Assembly (NCBI RefSeq): GCF_000717995.1
Contig: NZ_JODM01000026.1
Span: 51,181 to 115,180, forward strand
Source of the DNA: Streptomyces violaceorubidus
Lineage (GTDB): Bacteria; Actinomycetota; Actinomycetes; Streptomycetales; Streptomycetaceae
Direction of reading: 5' to 3'
Length of the DNA stretch: 64,000 nucleotides
Part shown: piece after piece, positions 31,599-41,040 of the stretch
Layout: each line of letters starts with the position of its first letter
Numbering within the stretch: the first letter of the stretch is position 1
Notes under the pieces: model-generated
What the model saw: only the letters and a program-made list of their open reading frames with translations
What the model was told of the DNA's origin: nothing
Database searches by the model: none
Position numbers and translations under genes: made by a program

Positions 31599-34500
31599 TC
31601 ACCGTGCTCCCACCAGCAGTTCCGCCGCCGCCTCCCGTCCGGCCATGTCCCGCAGCGGCCCCGGCACGGCGGCCAGCTCCGCGTACGTGCCGCGCTGCAC
31701 GACCCGGCCCCGGTCCAGGACGATCACCTCGTCCACGGCTCGCAGTCCCGCCAGCCGGTGGGTGATCAGCAGGGTCGTACGGCCCTCGGTGGCGGCCAGC
31801 AGATCGGCGGTGAGCGCGTCGGCGGTCGGCAGGTCGAGGTGCTCGGCCGGCTCGTCGAGCACGAGGACGGGGAAGTCGGCGAGCAGCGCCCGGGCCAGGG
31901 CGAGCCGCTGGCGCTGACCGCCGGACAGCCGGGCCCCGTGCTCACCGACCAGCGTGTCCAGACCGTCGGGCAGGCTCTCGGCCCAGTCCAGCAGGCGGGC
32001 CCGCGCCAGCGCGTCGCGCAGTTCGCTCTCGGTGGCATCCTTCCTGGCGAGGAGCAGGTTCTCGCGGACCGAGCTGTCGAAGAGGTGCGCGTCCTGGGCG
32101 CACAGCCCGACGAGCCGCCGCACGTCGTCCCCGGCCAGCGCGTAGGCGTCGACGCCGGCCAGCGTGTAGGAGCCCGCGTCCGGGTCGAGGAAGCGCAGCA
32201 GCACCTGGGCCAGGGTCGTCTTGCCGGACCCGGACGGTCCGACCACGGCGACGCGGCGCCCCTTCGCCAGCGTCAGGTCCAGCTCCGCCAGCGCGTCCCT
32301 GTCCTGCCCGGCGTGACGCGCGGCCAGCCCTTTGAGGACCAGCGGAAACGGCGAGGCGGGCGCCTGCCTGGGCACCTCCGGCTCCCCCACCGGCTCCGGT
32401 GCGTCGAGCACCTCGTACACGCGCTCGGCGCTCCTGCGCACGCGCTGCCGGTACTGCACGGCGAGCGGCAGTCCGAGCACGGCCTCGAAGGCGGCCAGCG
32501 GGGTGAGGACGACGACGGCCACGGCCACACCGGCGAGTCGGCCGTCGGCCACCGCCTGGACCCCGACGAGGGCGGCGCCCGCGACGGTCAGGCCGGAGAC
32601 GAGCGCGGTGAGCCCGTCGCCCAGCGCGGTGGCGGTGGCGGCCCGCGAGGCGATCCGGGTGAGGATGCCGTCGGCCCGCCGCGCCTCGGCGGCACGACCG
32701 GGCAGGGCCCCGGCGACGGTCAGCTCGGCGGTGCCGGTGAGCAGGTCGGTCACACGGGTGGCGAGCACGCCCCTGGCGGGGGCGAGCCGCCGCTCGGCCC
32801 GCCGTGCCACGGCCGCGGTGACCAGCGGAACTCCGGCGCCGGCCGCGAGCAGGCCGACCGCGAGCACGGCGCCCGCCTCCGGCAGCAGCCAGGCCGTGAA
32901 ACCGACCGAGGCGGCGGAGACGACCAGTGCGCTGCCGGCCGGCAGCAGCCAGCGCAGCCAGTAGTCCTGCAGGGCGTCGACGTCGGCGACGAGCCGGGTC
33001 AGCAGGTCGCCGCGGCGGCTGTGGCGCAGTCCCGCGGGGGCAAGCCGCTCCAGCCGCCGGTACACGGCGACCCGCGTGTCGGCCAGCATCCGCAGCACGG
33101 CGTCGTGCGACACGAGCCGCTCCGCGTAGCGGAACACGGCCCGCCCGATGCCGAAGGCGCGCGTCGCCGTCACGGCCACCATCAGGTACAGCACCGGAGG
33201 CTGCTCGGAGGCCCGCGAGATGAGGTACCCGGAGGTGGCCATCAGGCCCACGGCACTGCCCAGCGCCAGGCCGCTGAGCAGCAGCGCGAGGCCGAGTCGG
33301 CCGCGCCGGGCGCCGGACATGGCACGGACCCGGGACAGCACGCCCCTTCGCGTGCCCGCAACGGGCTCGGCGGGCCGGGCGGGCTCAGCGGCCGGTTCGT
33401 CGAAGGAGCTCGCAGCGGGCGTGCCGGGGCTCGACTCCGGGGCGGCCGGTAGCCCATCGGCGTCGCCGGGCACGGCGGCCGTTGCCGGCGCCTCGCCATC
33501 GGCGTCGCCGGGCACGGCGGCCGTTGCCGGCGCCTCGCCATCGGCGTCGCCGGGCACGGCGACCATTGCGGGCGCCTCCAGCCGCACCACCCGGTCGGCC
33601 ACCTCCAGCAGCGCCGGGCGGTGCACCACCAGCAGAACCGTCCGCCCCTTCGCCAGCCTGCGCACGGCGTCCACGACCGCGGCCTCGGTGGCCCCGTCCA
33701 GGGCGGCCGTCGGCTCGTCGAGCAGCAGCACCGGCCGGTCCGCGAGGAACGCCCGGGCCAGCGCCAGCCGCTGCTGCTGCCCGGCGGACAGGCCGGTTCC
33801 GTCCTCCCCGAGGACGGTCGACGTGCCCTCGGGCAGCGCGTCCACGAACTCCAGGGCCCCCGCGTCCCGCAGGGCCCCGCGGACCGCGGTGTCGTCGGCG
33901 TCGGGCCGGGCCAGCCGTACGTTCTCCGCGATGGTGCCGGCGTACAGGTGCGGGTGCTGCGGCACCCACGCGACGCGGGCGTGCCACTGCGCCACATCGA
34001 GGGAGGACAGGTCGGCTCCCCCGACCCGGACCCGCCCCCCGGTCGGGGTGACGAAGCCGAGCAGGGTGTGCAGGAGCGTCGACTTGCCCGCCCCGCTGGG
34101 ACCGACGAGCGCGACCGTCTCCCCGGGCTCGACGGTGAGGTCGACGTCCATGACGGCCGCCGTGTCGCGTCCGGGATAGCGGACCGTCACGTCCTCGAAG
34201 GCCAGGGCACCGTTCGCCGGGACCGGTCCGGTCCCCGACGCCGGCAGGGGACGCTCCAGCACCGAGAAGATGTCCTCGGCGGCGGCGAGGCCCTCGGCGG
34301 CCGCGTGGTACTGCGCTCCCACCTGCCGCAACGGCAGATAGGCCTCGGGTGCGAGGACCAGCACGACCAGACCGTCGTACAGGGTCATCTCACCGTGGAC
34401 CAGGCGCATGCCGATGGTGACGGCGACGAGCGCGACGGAGAGCGTGGCGAGCAGTTCCAGCGCGAAGGACGACAGGAAGGCGATTCGCAGGGTCCGCATG

Positions 34501-35201
34501 GTCGCCTGGCGGTACTCGCCCGTGATGCGTTTGATCGACTCCGCCTGCGCCTTGGCCCGGCCGAAGACCTTCAGCGTCGGCAGCCCGGCGACCACGTCCA
34601 GGAAGTGTCCGGACAGCCGGGACAGCAGTTGCCACTGGCGGTCCATCCGGGACTGGGTGGCCCAGCCGATCAGCATCATGAAGACCGGGATGAGGGGGAG
34701 GGTGCCGACGATGATGGCCGCCGAGACCCAGTCCTCGGTGACGATGCGGGCCAGAACCGCCACCGGCACGACCACCGCCAGGCCCAGTTGCGGCAGATAG
34801 CGCGCGAAGTAGTCGTCGAGGGCGTCGACGCCCCGGGTGGCGAGGGCGACCAGCGAACCGGTCCGCTGTCCGCCCAGCCAGCCGGGGCCGAGCGCGGTGG
34901 CCCGGTCCAGCAGCCGGCCCCGCAGCTCCGACTTCACCGCCGCGCTGGCCCGGTGCGCGGCCAGTTCGGTGAGCCAGCCGACCAGCGCCCGGCCGCAGGC
35001 GACGGCCACCAGCAGCAGCAGCGGCGTACGGAGTCCGGCGGCCGTCGTGCCGTGCTGGAAGGCGCCGACCACCACCTCGGCGATGAGCATCGCCTGCGCG
35101 ACGAGCAGTCCGGCCCCGACGGCGCCCAGGGCGACGACCGCTGCCAGGAAGAGCCGGGTGGCGCGGGCGTACCGCAGAAGACGTGGATCGATGGGTTTCA
35201 C
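31599..35201 (-). CDS. cydCD: CydD-CydC fusion ABC transporter
   Basis: A 1200-residue protein joining both halves of the thiol exporter needed to assemble cytochrome bd. The CydD half has six helices, then Walker A GPSGAGKST, signature LSAGQQQRLALA and Walker B VLLLDEPTAALD. The CydC half repeats the plan with GPSGSGKTT, LSGGQRQRLALA and VLVLDEPAEHLDL. A linker with three 14-residue repeats joins them. The GTG start (35201-35199) lies inside a perfect parS palindrome; GGAAGG about 11 nt upstream supports it. It is the third gene of the cydABCD operon, 69 bp after cydB. Confidence 0.94.
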   Translation of the reverse strand: MKPIDPRLLRYARATRLFLAAVVALGAVGAGLLVAQAMLIAEVVVGAFQHGTTAAGLRTPLLLLVAVACGRALVGWLTELAAHRASAAVKSELRGRLLDRATALGPGWLGGQRTGSLVALATRGVDALDDYFARYLPQLGLAVVVPVAVLARIVTEDWVSAAIIVGTLPLIPVFMMLIGWATQSRMDRQWQLLSRLSGHFLDVVAGLPTLKVFGRAKAQAESIKRITGEYRQATMRTLRIAFLSSFALELLATLSVALVAVTIGMRLVHGEMTLYDGLVVLVLAPEAYLPLRQVGAQYHAAAEGLAAAEDIFSVLERPLPASGTGPVPANGALAFEDVTVRYPGRDTAAVMDVDLTVEPGETVALVGPSGAGKSTLLHTLLGFVTPTGGRVRVGGADLSSLDVAQWHARVAWVPQHPHLYAGTIAENVRLARPDADDTAVRGALRDAGALEFVDALPEGTSTVLGEDGTGLSAGQQQRLALARAFLADRPVLLLDEPTAALDGATEAAVVDAVRRLAKGRTVLLVVHRPALLEVADRVVRLEAPAMVAVPGDADGEAPATAAVPGDADGEAPATAAVPGDADGLPAAPESSPGTPAASSFDEPAAEPARPAEPVAGTRRGVLSRVRAMSGARRGRLGLALLLSGLALGSAVGLMATSGYLISRASEQPPVLYLMVAVTATRAFGIGRAVFRYAERLVSHDAVLRMLADTRVAVYRRLERLAPAGLRHSRRGDLLTRLVADVDALQDYWLRWLLPAGSALVVSAASVGFTAWLLPEAGAVLAVGLLAAGAGVPLVTAAVARRAERRLAPARGVLATRVTDLLTGTAELTVAGALPGRAAEARRADGILTRIASRAATATALGDGLTALVSGLTVAGAALVGVQAVADGRLAGVAVAVVVLTPLAAFEAVLGLPLAVQYRQRVRRSAERVYEVLDAPEPVGEPEVPRQAPASPFPLVLKGLAARHAGQDRDALAELDLTLAKGRRVAVVGPSGSGKTTLAQVLLRFLDPDAGSYTLAGVDAYALAGDDVRRLVGLCAQDAHLFDSSVRENLLLARKDATESELRDALARARLLDWAESLPDGLDTLVGEHGARLSGGQRQRLALARALLADFPVLVLDEPAEHLDLPTADALTADLLAATEGRTTLLITHRLAGLRAVDEVIVLDRGRVVQRGTYAELAAVPGPLRDMAGREAAAELLVGAR
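33457..33579 (-). repeat. 42-bp tandem repeats in the CydD-CydC linker
   Basis: Units start at 33457, 33499 and 33541; the first two are identical and the third is shorter and diverged. They encode a 14-residue Ala/Pro/Gly/Asp unit (GEAPATAAVPGDAD) in the linker. Confidence 0.95.
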
Positions 35202-35208
35202 GTGAAAC
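35195..35208. other. parS site, perfect, over the cydCD start codon
   Basis: GTTTCACGTGAAAC. The minus-strand GTG start of cydCD is positions 35201-35199, in the centre of the palindrome. Confidence 0.9.
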
Positions 35209-35241
35209 AGGCCTTCCTGCCACGGGGGTGCGTTTCCCTGT

Positions 35242-35255
35242 GTTTCACGTGAAAC
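35242..35255. other. parS site, perfect
   Basis: GTTTCACGTGAAAC in the cydB-cydCD gap, 47 bp centre to centre from the copy at 35195. Confidence 0.9.
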
Positions 35256-35269
35256 GCACCCCGCTGGAC

Positions 35270-36274
35270 TCAGTGCGCGGCGTCGGCGAGGTGCTGGGTG
35301 CCGATGCGCTTGCGGAACACCCAGTACGTCCAGCCCTGGTAGAGCAGGACGACCGGTGTGGCGATCACGGCCAGCCAGGTCATGATCTTGAGCGTGTACG
35401 CGCTGGACGAGGCGTTGGTGACCGTGAGGCTCCAGTCCGCGTTCAGCGTGGACGGCATGACGTTCGGGAACAGCGTCAGGAAGAGCATCGCCACGGCGGC
35501 CACGATGGTGACGCCGGACAGTGCGAAGGCCCAGCCCTCGCGCCCGGCCTGGTTCGCCGTCAGCGCGGCGACCAGGGCGGCCACGGCCACCACGAGGGCG
35601 ACCAGGCTCTTGGCGTCCCCGCTGTCGGCCTGCGTCCAGAGCAGGAAGGCCAGGGCCAGCGCGGCGGTGAGCAGACCCACCCGCAGCGCCAGGGCCCGCG
35701 CCCGCTCACGGATCTCACCGACGGTCTTGAGCGCGGTGAACACCGTTCCGTGGAAGGTGAACAGCGTCAGTGTCACCAGGCCGCCGAGAAGGGCGTACGG
35801 GTTGAGCAGGTCCCAGACCGAGCCGACGTACTCCAGGTTCCGGTCGATCTCCACGCCGTGGACGATGTTGCCGAAGGCCACGCCCCACAGGAAGGCGGGG
35901 ATCAGCGAGGTCCAGAAGATCGCCGTCTCCCAGTTGCGCTGCCACTTCTCCTCGGGCCGCTTCACGCGGTACTCGAAGGCGACACCCCGGATGATCAGGC
36001 AGACCAGGATGGCCAGCAGGGGCAGGTAGAACCCGGAGAAGAGCGTGGCGTACCACTCGGGGAAGGCGGCGAAGGTGGCACCGCCCGCCGTGAGCAGCCA
36101 CACCTCGTTGCCGTCCCACACGGGGCCGATGGTGTTGATCAGTACCCGCTTCTCGGCCCGGTTCCGGGCGAGCAGCTTGGTGAGCACGCCGACCCCGAAG
36201 TCGAAGCCCTCCAGGAAGAAGTAGCCGGTCCACAGGACGGCGATCAGAACGAACCAGACGTCGTGCAGTTCCAT
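35270..36274 (-). CDS. cydB: cytochrome bd oxidase subunit II
   Basis: A 334-residue membrane subunit of the high-affinity quinol oxidase, with about eight helices. It begins MELHDVWFVLIAVLWTGYFFLEGFDFGVG, the family hallmark, followed by GPVWDGNEVWLLTAGGA. ATG 36274 has GGGAG about 9 nt upstream and lies 20 bp after the cydA stop. Confidence 0.96.
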   Translation of the reverse strand: MELHDVWFVLIAVLWTGYFFLEGFDFGVGVLTKLLARNRAEKRVLINTIGPVWDGNEVWLLTAGGATFAAFPEWYATLFSGFYLPLLAILVCLIIRGVAFEYRVKRPEEKWQRNWETAIFWTSLIPAFLWGVAFGNIVHGVEIDRNLEYVGSVWDLLNPYALLGGLVTLTLFTFHGTVFTALKTVGEIRERARALALRVGLLTAALALAFLLWTQADSGDAKSLVALVVAVAALVAALTANQAGREGWAFALSGVTIVAAVAMLFLTLFPNVMPSTLNADWSLTVTNASSSAYTLKIMTWLAVIATPVVLLYQGWTYWVFRKRIGTQHLADAAH

Positions 36275-36294
36275 GACTGTGCAGCTCCCTCGGC

Positions 36295-37800
36295 CTAGTA
36301 CGAGAAGGCCATCGGCTTGTCGGCGTCACGGAGATCGCCGCCGATCTTCGTGGGCGGATTGAGGTCGGCCTCGGTCAGCTCGGGCGGTCCGGCCTTCACG
36401 TACTTGGCCAGGAGCTTGACCTCGATGACGGCCAGGACGGCGTACAGCAGGGTGAAGACGGACATCGAGATGACGACCTCGGCGGTGGAGACACCGGGGG
36501 AGACCGCGTCCCGGGTCTGCATCACGCCGTAGACCACCCAGGGCTGCCGGCCCATCTCGGTGAAGATCCAGCCCCAGGAGTTGGCGATCAGGGGGAACCC
36601 CATCGTCCACAGCGCCAGCAGCCAGTACATCCGGGAGAGCTTCGCCCCGAGCGGCTTCTTCAGCAGCACCAGTCGCGGGACCTCGTCCTCCCCGGTGCGC
36701 AGGGCCGGTGGCAGCAGGAACCGCTTGCGCGTCAGCCACAGGCCCAGCAGGCCGAGGGAGAAGGACGCCATGCCGAAACCGATCATCCAGCGGAAGCCCC
36801 AGTAGGCGACGGGGACGATGGGCTTGTAGTCACCGGGGCCGAACTGCTCCTGGAGGGCCTTGTTGGTGTCGTTGATGCCGGGCACGTAGGACTCGAAGTC
36901 GCTGTGCGCGAGGAAGGACAGCAGGCCCGGGATCTCCAGGGCGACCTTGTTGTGCCCCTCGTCGACGTCCCCGTAGGCGAACACCGAGAAGGGTGCCGGC
37001 TTCTCGCCGTCCCACAGGGCCTCGGCTGCGGCCATCTTCATCGGCTGCTGCTCGTACATGACCTTGCCGAGGGTGTCGCCGCTGACCGCGGTGAGCAGGC
37101 CGCCGACCGCGAGGGTCACCAGGCCGAGCCGGAGCGAGGTCCGCATCACCGGGATGTGCTTCTTGCGCATCAGATGGAAGGCGGCGATGCCCACCATGAA
37201 GGCGCCACCCGTGAGGAAGGCCGCCGAGAAGCTGTGGAAGACCTGGTTGAGGGTGGTGTTCTGGGTGAGGACCTGCCAGAAGTCGGTGAGCTCGGCGCGG
37301 CCCTTCTCCTCGTTGATCCGGTAGCCGACGGGGTGCTGCATCCAGGAGTTGGCCGCGAGGATGAAGTACGCCGACAGCAGGGTGCCGATCGAGACCATCC
37401 AGATGCAGGCCAGGTGGATCTTCTTGGGCAGCTTGTCCCAGCCGAAGATCCACAGGCCGATGAAGGTGGACTCGAAGAAGAAGGCGATCAGCGCCTCGAA
37501 CGCGAGCGGGGCACCGAAGACATCGCCGACGAAGCGGGAGTAGTCGGACCAGTTCATACCGAACTGGAACTCCTGCACGATGCCGGTGACGACACCCATC
37601 GCGATGTTGATCAGGAAGAGCTTGCCCCAGAACTTGGTCGCTCTGAGGTACTTCTCCTTCTCCGTGCGGACCCAGGCGGTCTGCAGTCCGGCCGTCAGCG
37701 CGGCCAGCGAGATCGTCAGTGGGACGAACAGGAAGTGGTAGACGGTCGTGATGCCGAACTGCCATCGCGCCAGCGTCTCCGGCGCCAGAGCCAGGTCCAC
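36295..37800 (-). CDS. cydA: cytochrome bd oxidase subunit I
   Basis: A 501-residue subunit I holding haems b558, b595 and d; it oxidises menaquinol and reduces O2 at low tension. Visible marks: the haem-ligand His in TTVYHFLFVPLTI, VVTGIVQEFQFGMNWSDYSRF, a second His in NQVFHSFSAAFLTGG, and GRQPWVVYG. The Q-loop is of the short type. The GTG start has GGAGAG upstream. A Rex operator about 90-115 bp upstream indicates induction when NADH/NAD+ rises. Confidence 0.97.
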   Translation of the reverse strand: MDLALAPETLARWQFGITTVYHFLFVPLTISLAALTAGLQTAWVRTEKEKYLRATKFWGKLFLINIAMGVVTGIVQEFQFGMNWSDYSRFVGDVFGAPLAFEALIAFFFESTFIGLWIFGWDKLPKKIHLACIWMVSIGTLLSAYFILAANSWMQHPVGYRINEEKGRAELTDFWQVLTQNTTLNQVFHSFSAAFLTGGAFMVGIAAFHLMRKKHIPVMRTSLRLGLVTLAVGGLLTAVSGDTLGKVMYEQQPMKMAAAEALWDGEKPAPFSVFAYGDVDEGHNKVALEIPGLLSFLAHSDFESYVPGINDTNKALQEQFGPGDYKPIVPVAYWGFRWMIGFGMASFSLGLLGLWLTRKRFLLPPALRTGEDEVPRLVLLKKPLGAKLSRMYWLLALWTMGFPLIANSWGWIFTEMGRQPWVVYGVMQTRDAVSPGVSTAEVVISMSVFTLLYAVLAVIEVKLLAKYVKAGPPELTEADLNPPTKIGGDLRDADKPMAFSY

Positions 37801-37888
37801 GTCACTCTCCTCACCCTCGCCACACCGCCGTGGTCAGCGGCGGTTTGAGCGTGTTTGTCACGCCCATCGCGGGCGCAATCGGGACACG

Positions 37889-37914
37889 CTTGTGAACGCG
37901 TTCACATTCACAAG
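37889..37914. promoter_or_regulatory. nested Rex operator (ROP) of cydABCD
   Basis: The perfect 16-bp palindrome TGTGAACGCGTTCACA (37891-37906) matches the Streptomyces Rex consensus. It is overlapped by CTTGTGAA (37889-37896) and TTCACAAG (37907-37914), a second inverted pair sharing the left arm. Rex represses cydABCD in S. coelicolor and is released by NADH (established knowledge). Confidence 0.92.
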
Positions 37915-38036
37915 CAATTATGACCTACTGCTTTTAGACACCGGAAGGGGGGTCCCCTGTGACGTCAACCCCTTCGCCGGAACGTCGACCGACGGTTGAA
38001 TCCGCGGCCTGGAAGCCGTGTCCGCGGCATACGAAA

Positions 38037-38064
38037 TCGCGGGACGGCGCCGGCCGTCCCGCGA
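38037..38064 (-). terminator. terminator after hisC
   Basis: TCGCGGGACGGC pairs perfectly with GCCGTCCCGCGA around a GCCG loop, 35 bp past the hisC stop. There is no T tract. Confidence 0.85.
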
Positions 38065-38098
38065 TGCGTCGCCCCCGTCCCGTGGGAGGGGGTGTGGG

Positions 38099-39178
38099 CT
38101 ACAGCGTCCTGCGGAACTTTTCCGACATCTTCAGGAAGATGTCGTTCGCCTCGCTCTCCCCGACCGTCACGCGCACGCCCTCGCCCACGAAGGGACGGAC
38201 GACCACGCCGGCCTGCTCGCAGGCCTCCGCGAAGGCGAGCGTGCGCTCCCCCAGCCGGAGCCAGACGAAGTTGGCATGGGTCTCCGGCACCGTCCAGCCC
38301 TGCGCACGCAGCGCGTCGACCACGCGGGTGCGCTCGCACACCAGCGAGCCGACCCGGCCGATCAGCTCGTCCTCCGCACGCAGCGAGGCGATCGCCGCCT
38401 CCTGCGCGATCTGGCTGACCCCGAAGGGCACCGCCGTCTTGCGCAGCGCCGCCGCCACCGGCTCGTGCGCGATCGCGAACCCGACCCGCAGACCGGCCAG
38501 GCCGTAGGCCTTGGAGAAGGTGCGCAGCACGCAGACGTTGGCCCGCTCACGGTAGAACTCGACGCCGTCCGGGACCTCCGCGTCGCGGATGAACTCGCGG
38601 TAGGCCTCGTCGAGGACCACCAGGACGTCGCTCGGCACCCGGTCCAGGAACCGCTCCAGCTCGGCCCGTCTGACCACCGTCCCCGTGGGGTTGTTGGGGT
38701 TGCAGACGAAGACCAGCCGGGTCCGGCCGGTGATCGCGTCCGCCATCGCGTCCAGGTCGTGCACCTCGCCCGTCGTCAGCGGCACCCGCACGGACGTCGC
38801 ACCGCTGATCTGCGTGATGATCGGGTAGGCCTCGAAGGAGCGCCATGCGTAGATCACCTCGTCGCCGGGGCCCGAGGTCGCCTGGACCAGCTGCTGGGCC
38901 ACACCGACCGACCCGGTGCCGGTGGCCAGGTGGGCCAGGGGCACCCCGAAGCGGTCCGACAGCTCACCCATCAGCGCGGTGCAGGCCATGTCCGGGTACC
39001 GGTTGAAGGAGGCGGCGGCGGCCGTCACCGTCTCCATCACGCCCGGCAGGGGCGGATAGGGGTTCTCGTTGGAGGACAGCTTGTAGGCCACCGGGCCGTC
39101 TGCGGCGGCGGCCTTGCCCGGCTTGTAGGTGGGGATCCCCTCCAGCTCGGCGCGCAGCCTGGGGCTCGTCTCGCTCAC
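38099..39178 (-). CDS. hisC: histidinol-phosphate aminotransferase
   Basis: A 359-residue fold-type I PLP enzyme. It begins [21 protein letters not shown], then [16 protein letters not shown]. The PLP-binding region has VCNPNNPTG and the lysine is in [17 protein letters not shown]. HisC makes histidinol phosphate; actinobacterial members also include aromatic aminotransferases, so Phe/Tyr transamination is a possible role. Because it is separate from a his operon here, it may be a second HisC copy. GTG 39178 has AAGGAGG 6 nt upstream, which fixes the start. Confidence 0.92.
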   Translation of the reverse strand: MSETSPRLRAELEGIPTYKPGKAAAADGPVAYKLSSNENPYPPLPGVMETVTAAAASFNRYPDMACTALMGELSDRFGVPLAHLATGTGSVGVAQQLVQATSGPGDEVIYAWRSFEAYPIITQISGATSVRVPLTTGEVHDLDAMADAITGRTRLVFVCNPNNPTGTVVRRAELERFLDRVPSDVLVVLDEAYREFIRDAEVPDGVEFYRERANVCVLRTFSKAYGLAGLRVGFAIAHEPVAAALRKTAVPFGVSQIAQEAAIASLRAEDELIGRVGSLVCERTRVVDALRAQGWTVPETHANFVWLRLGERTLAFAEACEQAGVVVRPFVGEGVRVTVGESEANDIFLKMSEKFRRTL

Positions 39179-39580
39179 CGCAGTCCTCCTTCGTAACCAC
39201 CACCGGCATCGAATACTTCTCACCTTATGAGGATTCGCCGCCGCTGCGAATAGGTGGGAACAGACCTCCTCCGTCACTCTGGCATCAGGGGCATCAGGGC
39301 ACGAAGGCGCATGATTCGGGGGGCGCGCCGCACATATATCTACGCGCCGGTGGCTCGCGCCGTGGCGCGCATCCCTCGTGCAGGTGAGTTGAGACCTCTT
39401 CGCAACATCCGCCACCCCGCAGGCCCTCACTGGTCAACACGTCAGGTAATGGGATGAGTCGACCCAACTGGCTTGCTTTCCAAGGTGGTTCGTCATTAAT
39501 GATCATGCAGAAACGTGACTGTCAACGCGCGCATATGCGTCCGCACTACCCCACCCCATGAGCCCTACTATCGGCTCGCC
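39179..39580. other. 402-bp divergent region hisC-lacI
   Basis: No gene is convincing. It is AT-richer than average in two places: a promoter-like stretch near 39215-39235 on the hisC side and 39485-39515 on the lacI side. The latter includes TCATTAATGA (39493-39502), a 10-bp palindrome that could be an operator. GGCATCAGG occurs twice in tandem at about 39282-39300. Confidence 0.5.
39566..39571 (+). promoter_or_regulatory. -10 element of lacI-type gene
   Basis: TACTAT, 9 nt before the ATG at 39581, with no ribosome binding site in between. A near-leaderless transcript is likely. Confidence 0.55.
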
Positions 39581-40693
39581 ATGACAGCAGCAGGGAAGCA
39601 CCAGGTGAGCCGCGCGGAAACCTCACGTCGAGGCAGTCGGCCGGGCCGGGCGGGTATCAGGGACGTGGCCGCCGCCGCCGGAGTATCCATCACTACCGTC
39701 TCCGACGCCCTCAACGGCAAGGGCCGACTCCCGGATGCCACCCGGCGCCACGTGCGCGAGGTCGCCGACCGACTGGGCTACCGGCCCTCGGCCGCCGCCC
39801 GCACGCTCCGCACCGGCAAGTCCGGACTCATCGGCCTGACCGTGACGACGTACGGGGATGAACCTTTCACCTTCACCGAGTTCGCGTACTTCGCCGAGAT
39901 GGCGCGTGCCGCCACCTCCGCCGCGCTCGCCCGCGGCTACGCCCTCGTCATCCTCCCGGCGACCTCCCGTCACGACGTGTGGTCCAACGTCGCGCTAGAC
40001 GGCACGGTCGTCGTCGACCCCTCCGACCACGACCCGGTCGTCAGCGAACTGGTCCGCCAGGGCCTGCCCGTCGTCTCCGACGGCCGCCCGGCCGGCTCGC
40101 TGCCGGTCACCGCCTGGGTGGACAACGACCACGAGGCGGCCGTACTCGGCATCCTCGACCACCTCGCCGACGCCGGCGCCCGCAGGATCGGCCTGCTCAC
40201 CGGCACCACGACCGACACGTACACCCACCTGTCCACCACCGCCTACCTGCGCTGGTGCGAGCGCGTCGGACAGGACCCGGTCTACGAGGCCTACCCCGCC
40301 CACGACCCGTGCGCCGGCGCGGTCGCCGCCGACCGGCTGCTCGCCCGTCCGGACCGGCCCGACGCCGTCTACGGCCTGTTCGACCCGAACGGCACCGATC
40401 TGCTCGCCGCCGCCCGGCGCTACGGACTGCGTGTCCCCGAGGACCTGCTGCTGGTCTGCTGCAGCGAGTCCACCGTGTACGCCAGCACCGAGCCGCCCAT
40501 CACCACCCTGTCGCTGAAGCCCCGCCGCATCGGCACCGCGGTGATCCAGGTCCTCATCGACGCGATCGAGGGGCTGCACTCCGACCAGCCGGTCGAGCAG
40601 GTGATACCGACCGAGCTGATCGTGCGCACGTCGTCGCAGCGGCGCCCGCCGCGCACGACGGTCAGCCCGCCCCGGTCGCCGGAGGGCGAGTAG
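39581..40693 (+). CDS. LacI-family transcriptional regulator
   Basis: A 370-residue regulator. After about 25 basic residues the LacI HTH is complete: GIRDVAAAAGVSITTVSDALNGKGRLPDATR followed by the hinge region REVADRLGYRPSAAARTLRTG. The sugar-binding (periplasmic-binding-protein-like) domain spans about 90-355, with VDNDHEAAVLGILDHLADAGARRIGLLTG and PDAVYGLFDPNGTDLLAAARRYGLRVPEDL. No sugar transporter is adjacent, so its target and effector are unknown. Confidence 0.92.
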   Translation: MTAAGKHQVSRAETSRRGSRPGRAGIRDVAAAAGVSITTVSDALNGKGRLPDATRRHVREVADRLGYRPSAAARTLRTGKSGLIGLTVTTYGDEPFTFTEFAYFAEMARAATSAALARGYALVILPATSRHDVWSNVALDGTVVVDPSDHDPVVSELVRQGLPVVSDGRPAGSLPVTAWVDNDHEAAVLGILDHLADAGARRIGLLTGTTTDTYTHLSTTAYLRWCERVGQDPVYEAYPAHDPCAGAVAADRLLARPDRPDAVYGLFDPNGTDLLAAARRYGLRVPEDLLLVCCSESTVYASTEPPITTLSLKPRRIGTAVIQVLIDAIEGLHSDQPVEQVIPTELIVRTSSQRRPPRTTVSPPRSPEGE

Positions 40694-41040
40694 GACGGGA
40701 CCGGGACGCACCGCGGCGGCGCGTTCCGGTCGCAGCGGGGGCGCGCGGGGGTGCGGCTGAGGACGAGGACGCGGAAGGCCCCGGACGCGGGACACGGCGA
40801 AACGGGGCGGCGAAGACCACATCCGCCCCGGCCGGAACAGGAGTGGCCCACGGTCGGGGGCGGGCGAAGCCGGGCCCAATCGGGGCGAAAGCCGCAGTGA
40901 ACCGGAGTCCTGTCCTGATTCACCACCCCTGGGTCATCACACAGCGCGATCCGCATTCCTATGATGGGCCCACACACCGCGGGCCGCTGCGACCAGGCAG
41001 TCCGAAGCGGTGCAGATGCGGCGCGATGGTGGAGGGGTCG
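40694..41040. other. 347-bp intergenic region before the metallophosphatase
   Basis: The left two thirds are very GC-rich without a credible gene. TATGAT (40960-40965) is a candidate -10 for the metallophosphatase gene, giving a leader of about 70 nt. Confidence 0.5.

Larger units (their letters stand above)
37801..38098. other. cydA promoter region and hisC terminator
   Basis: A 298-bp gap. It holds the Rex operator (37889-37914), an AT-rich stretch to its right (37915-37937) likely to include the cydA promoter, and the hisC terminator at 38037-38064. No gene is seen. Confidence 0.7.
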
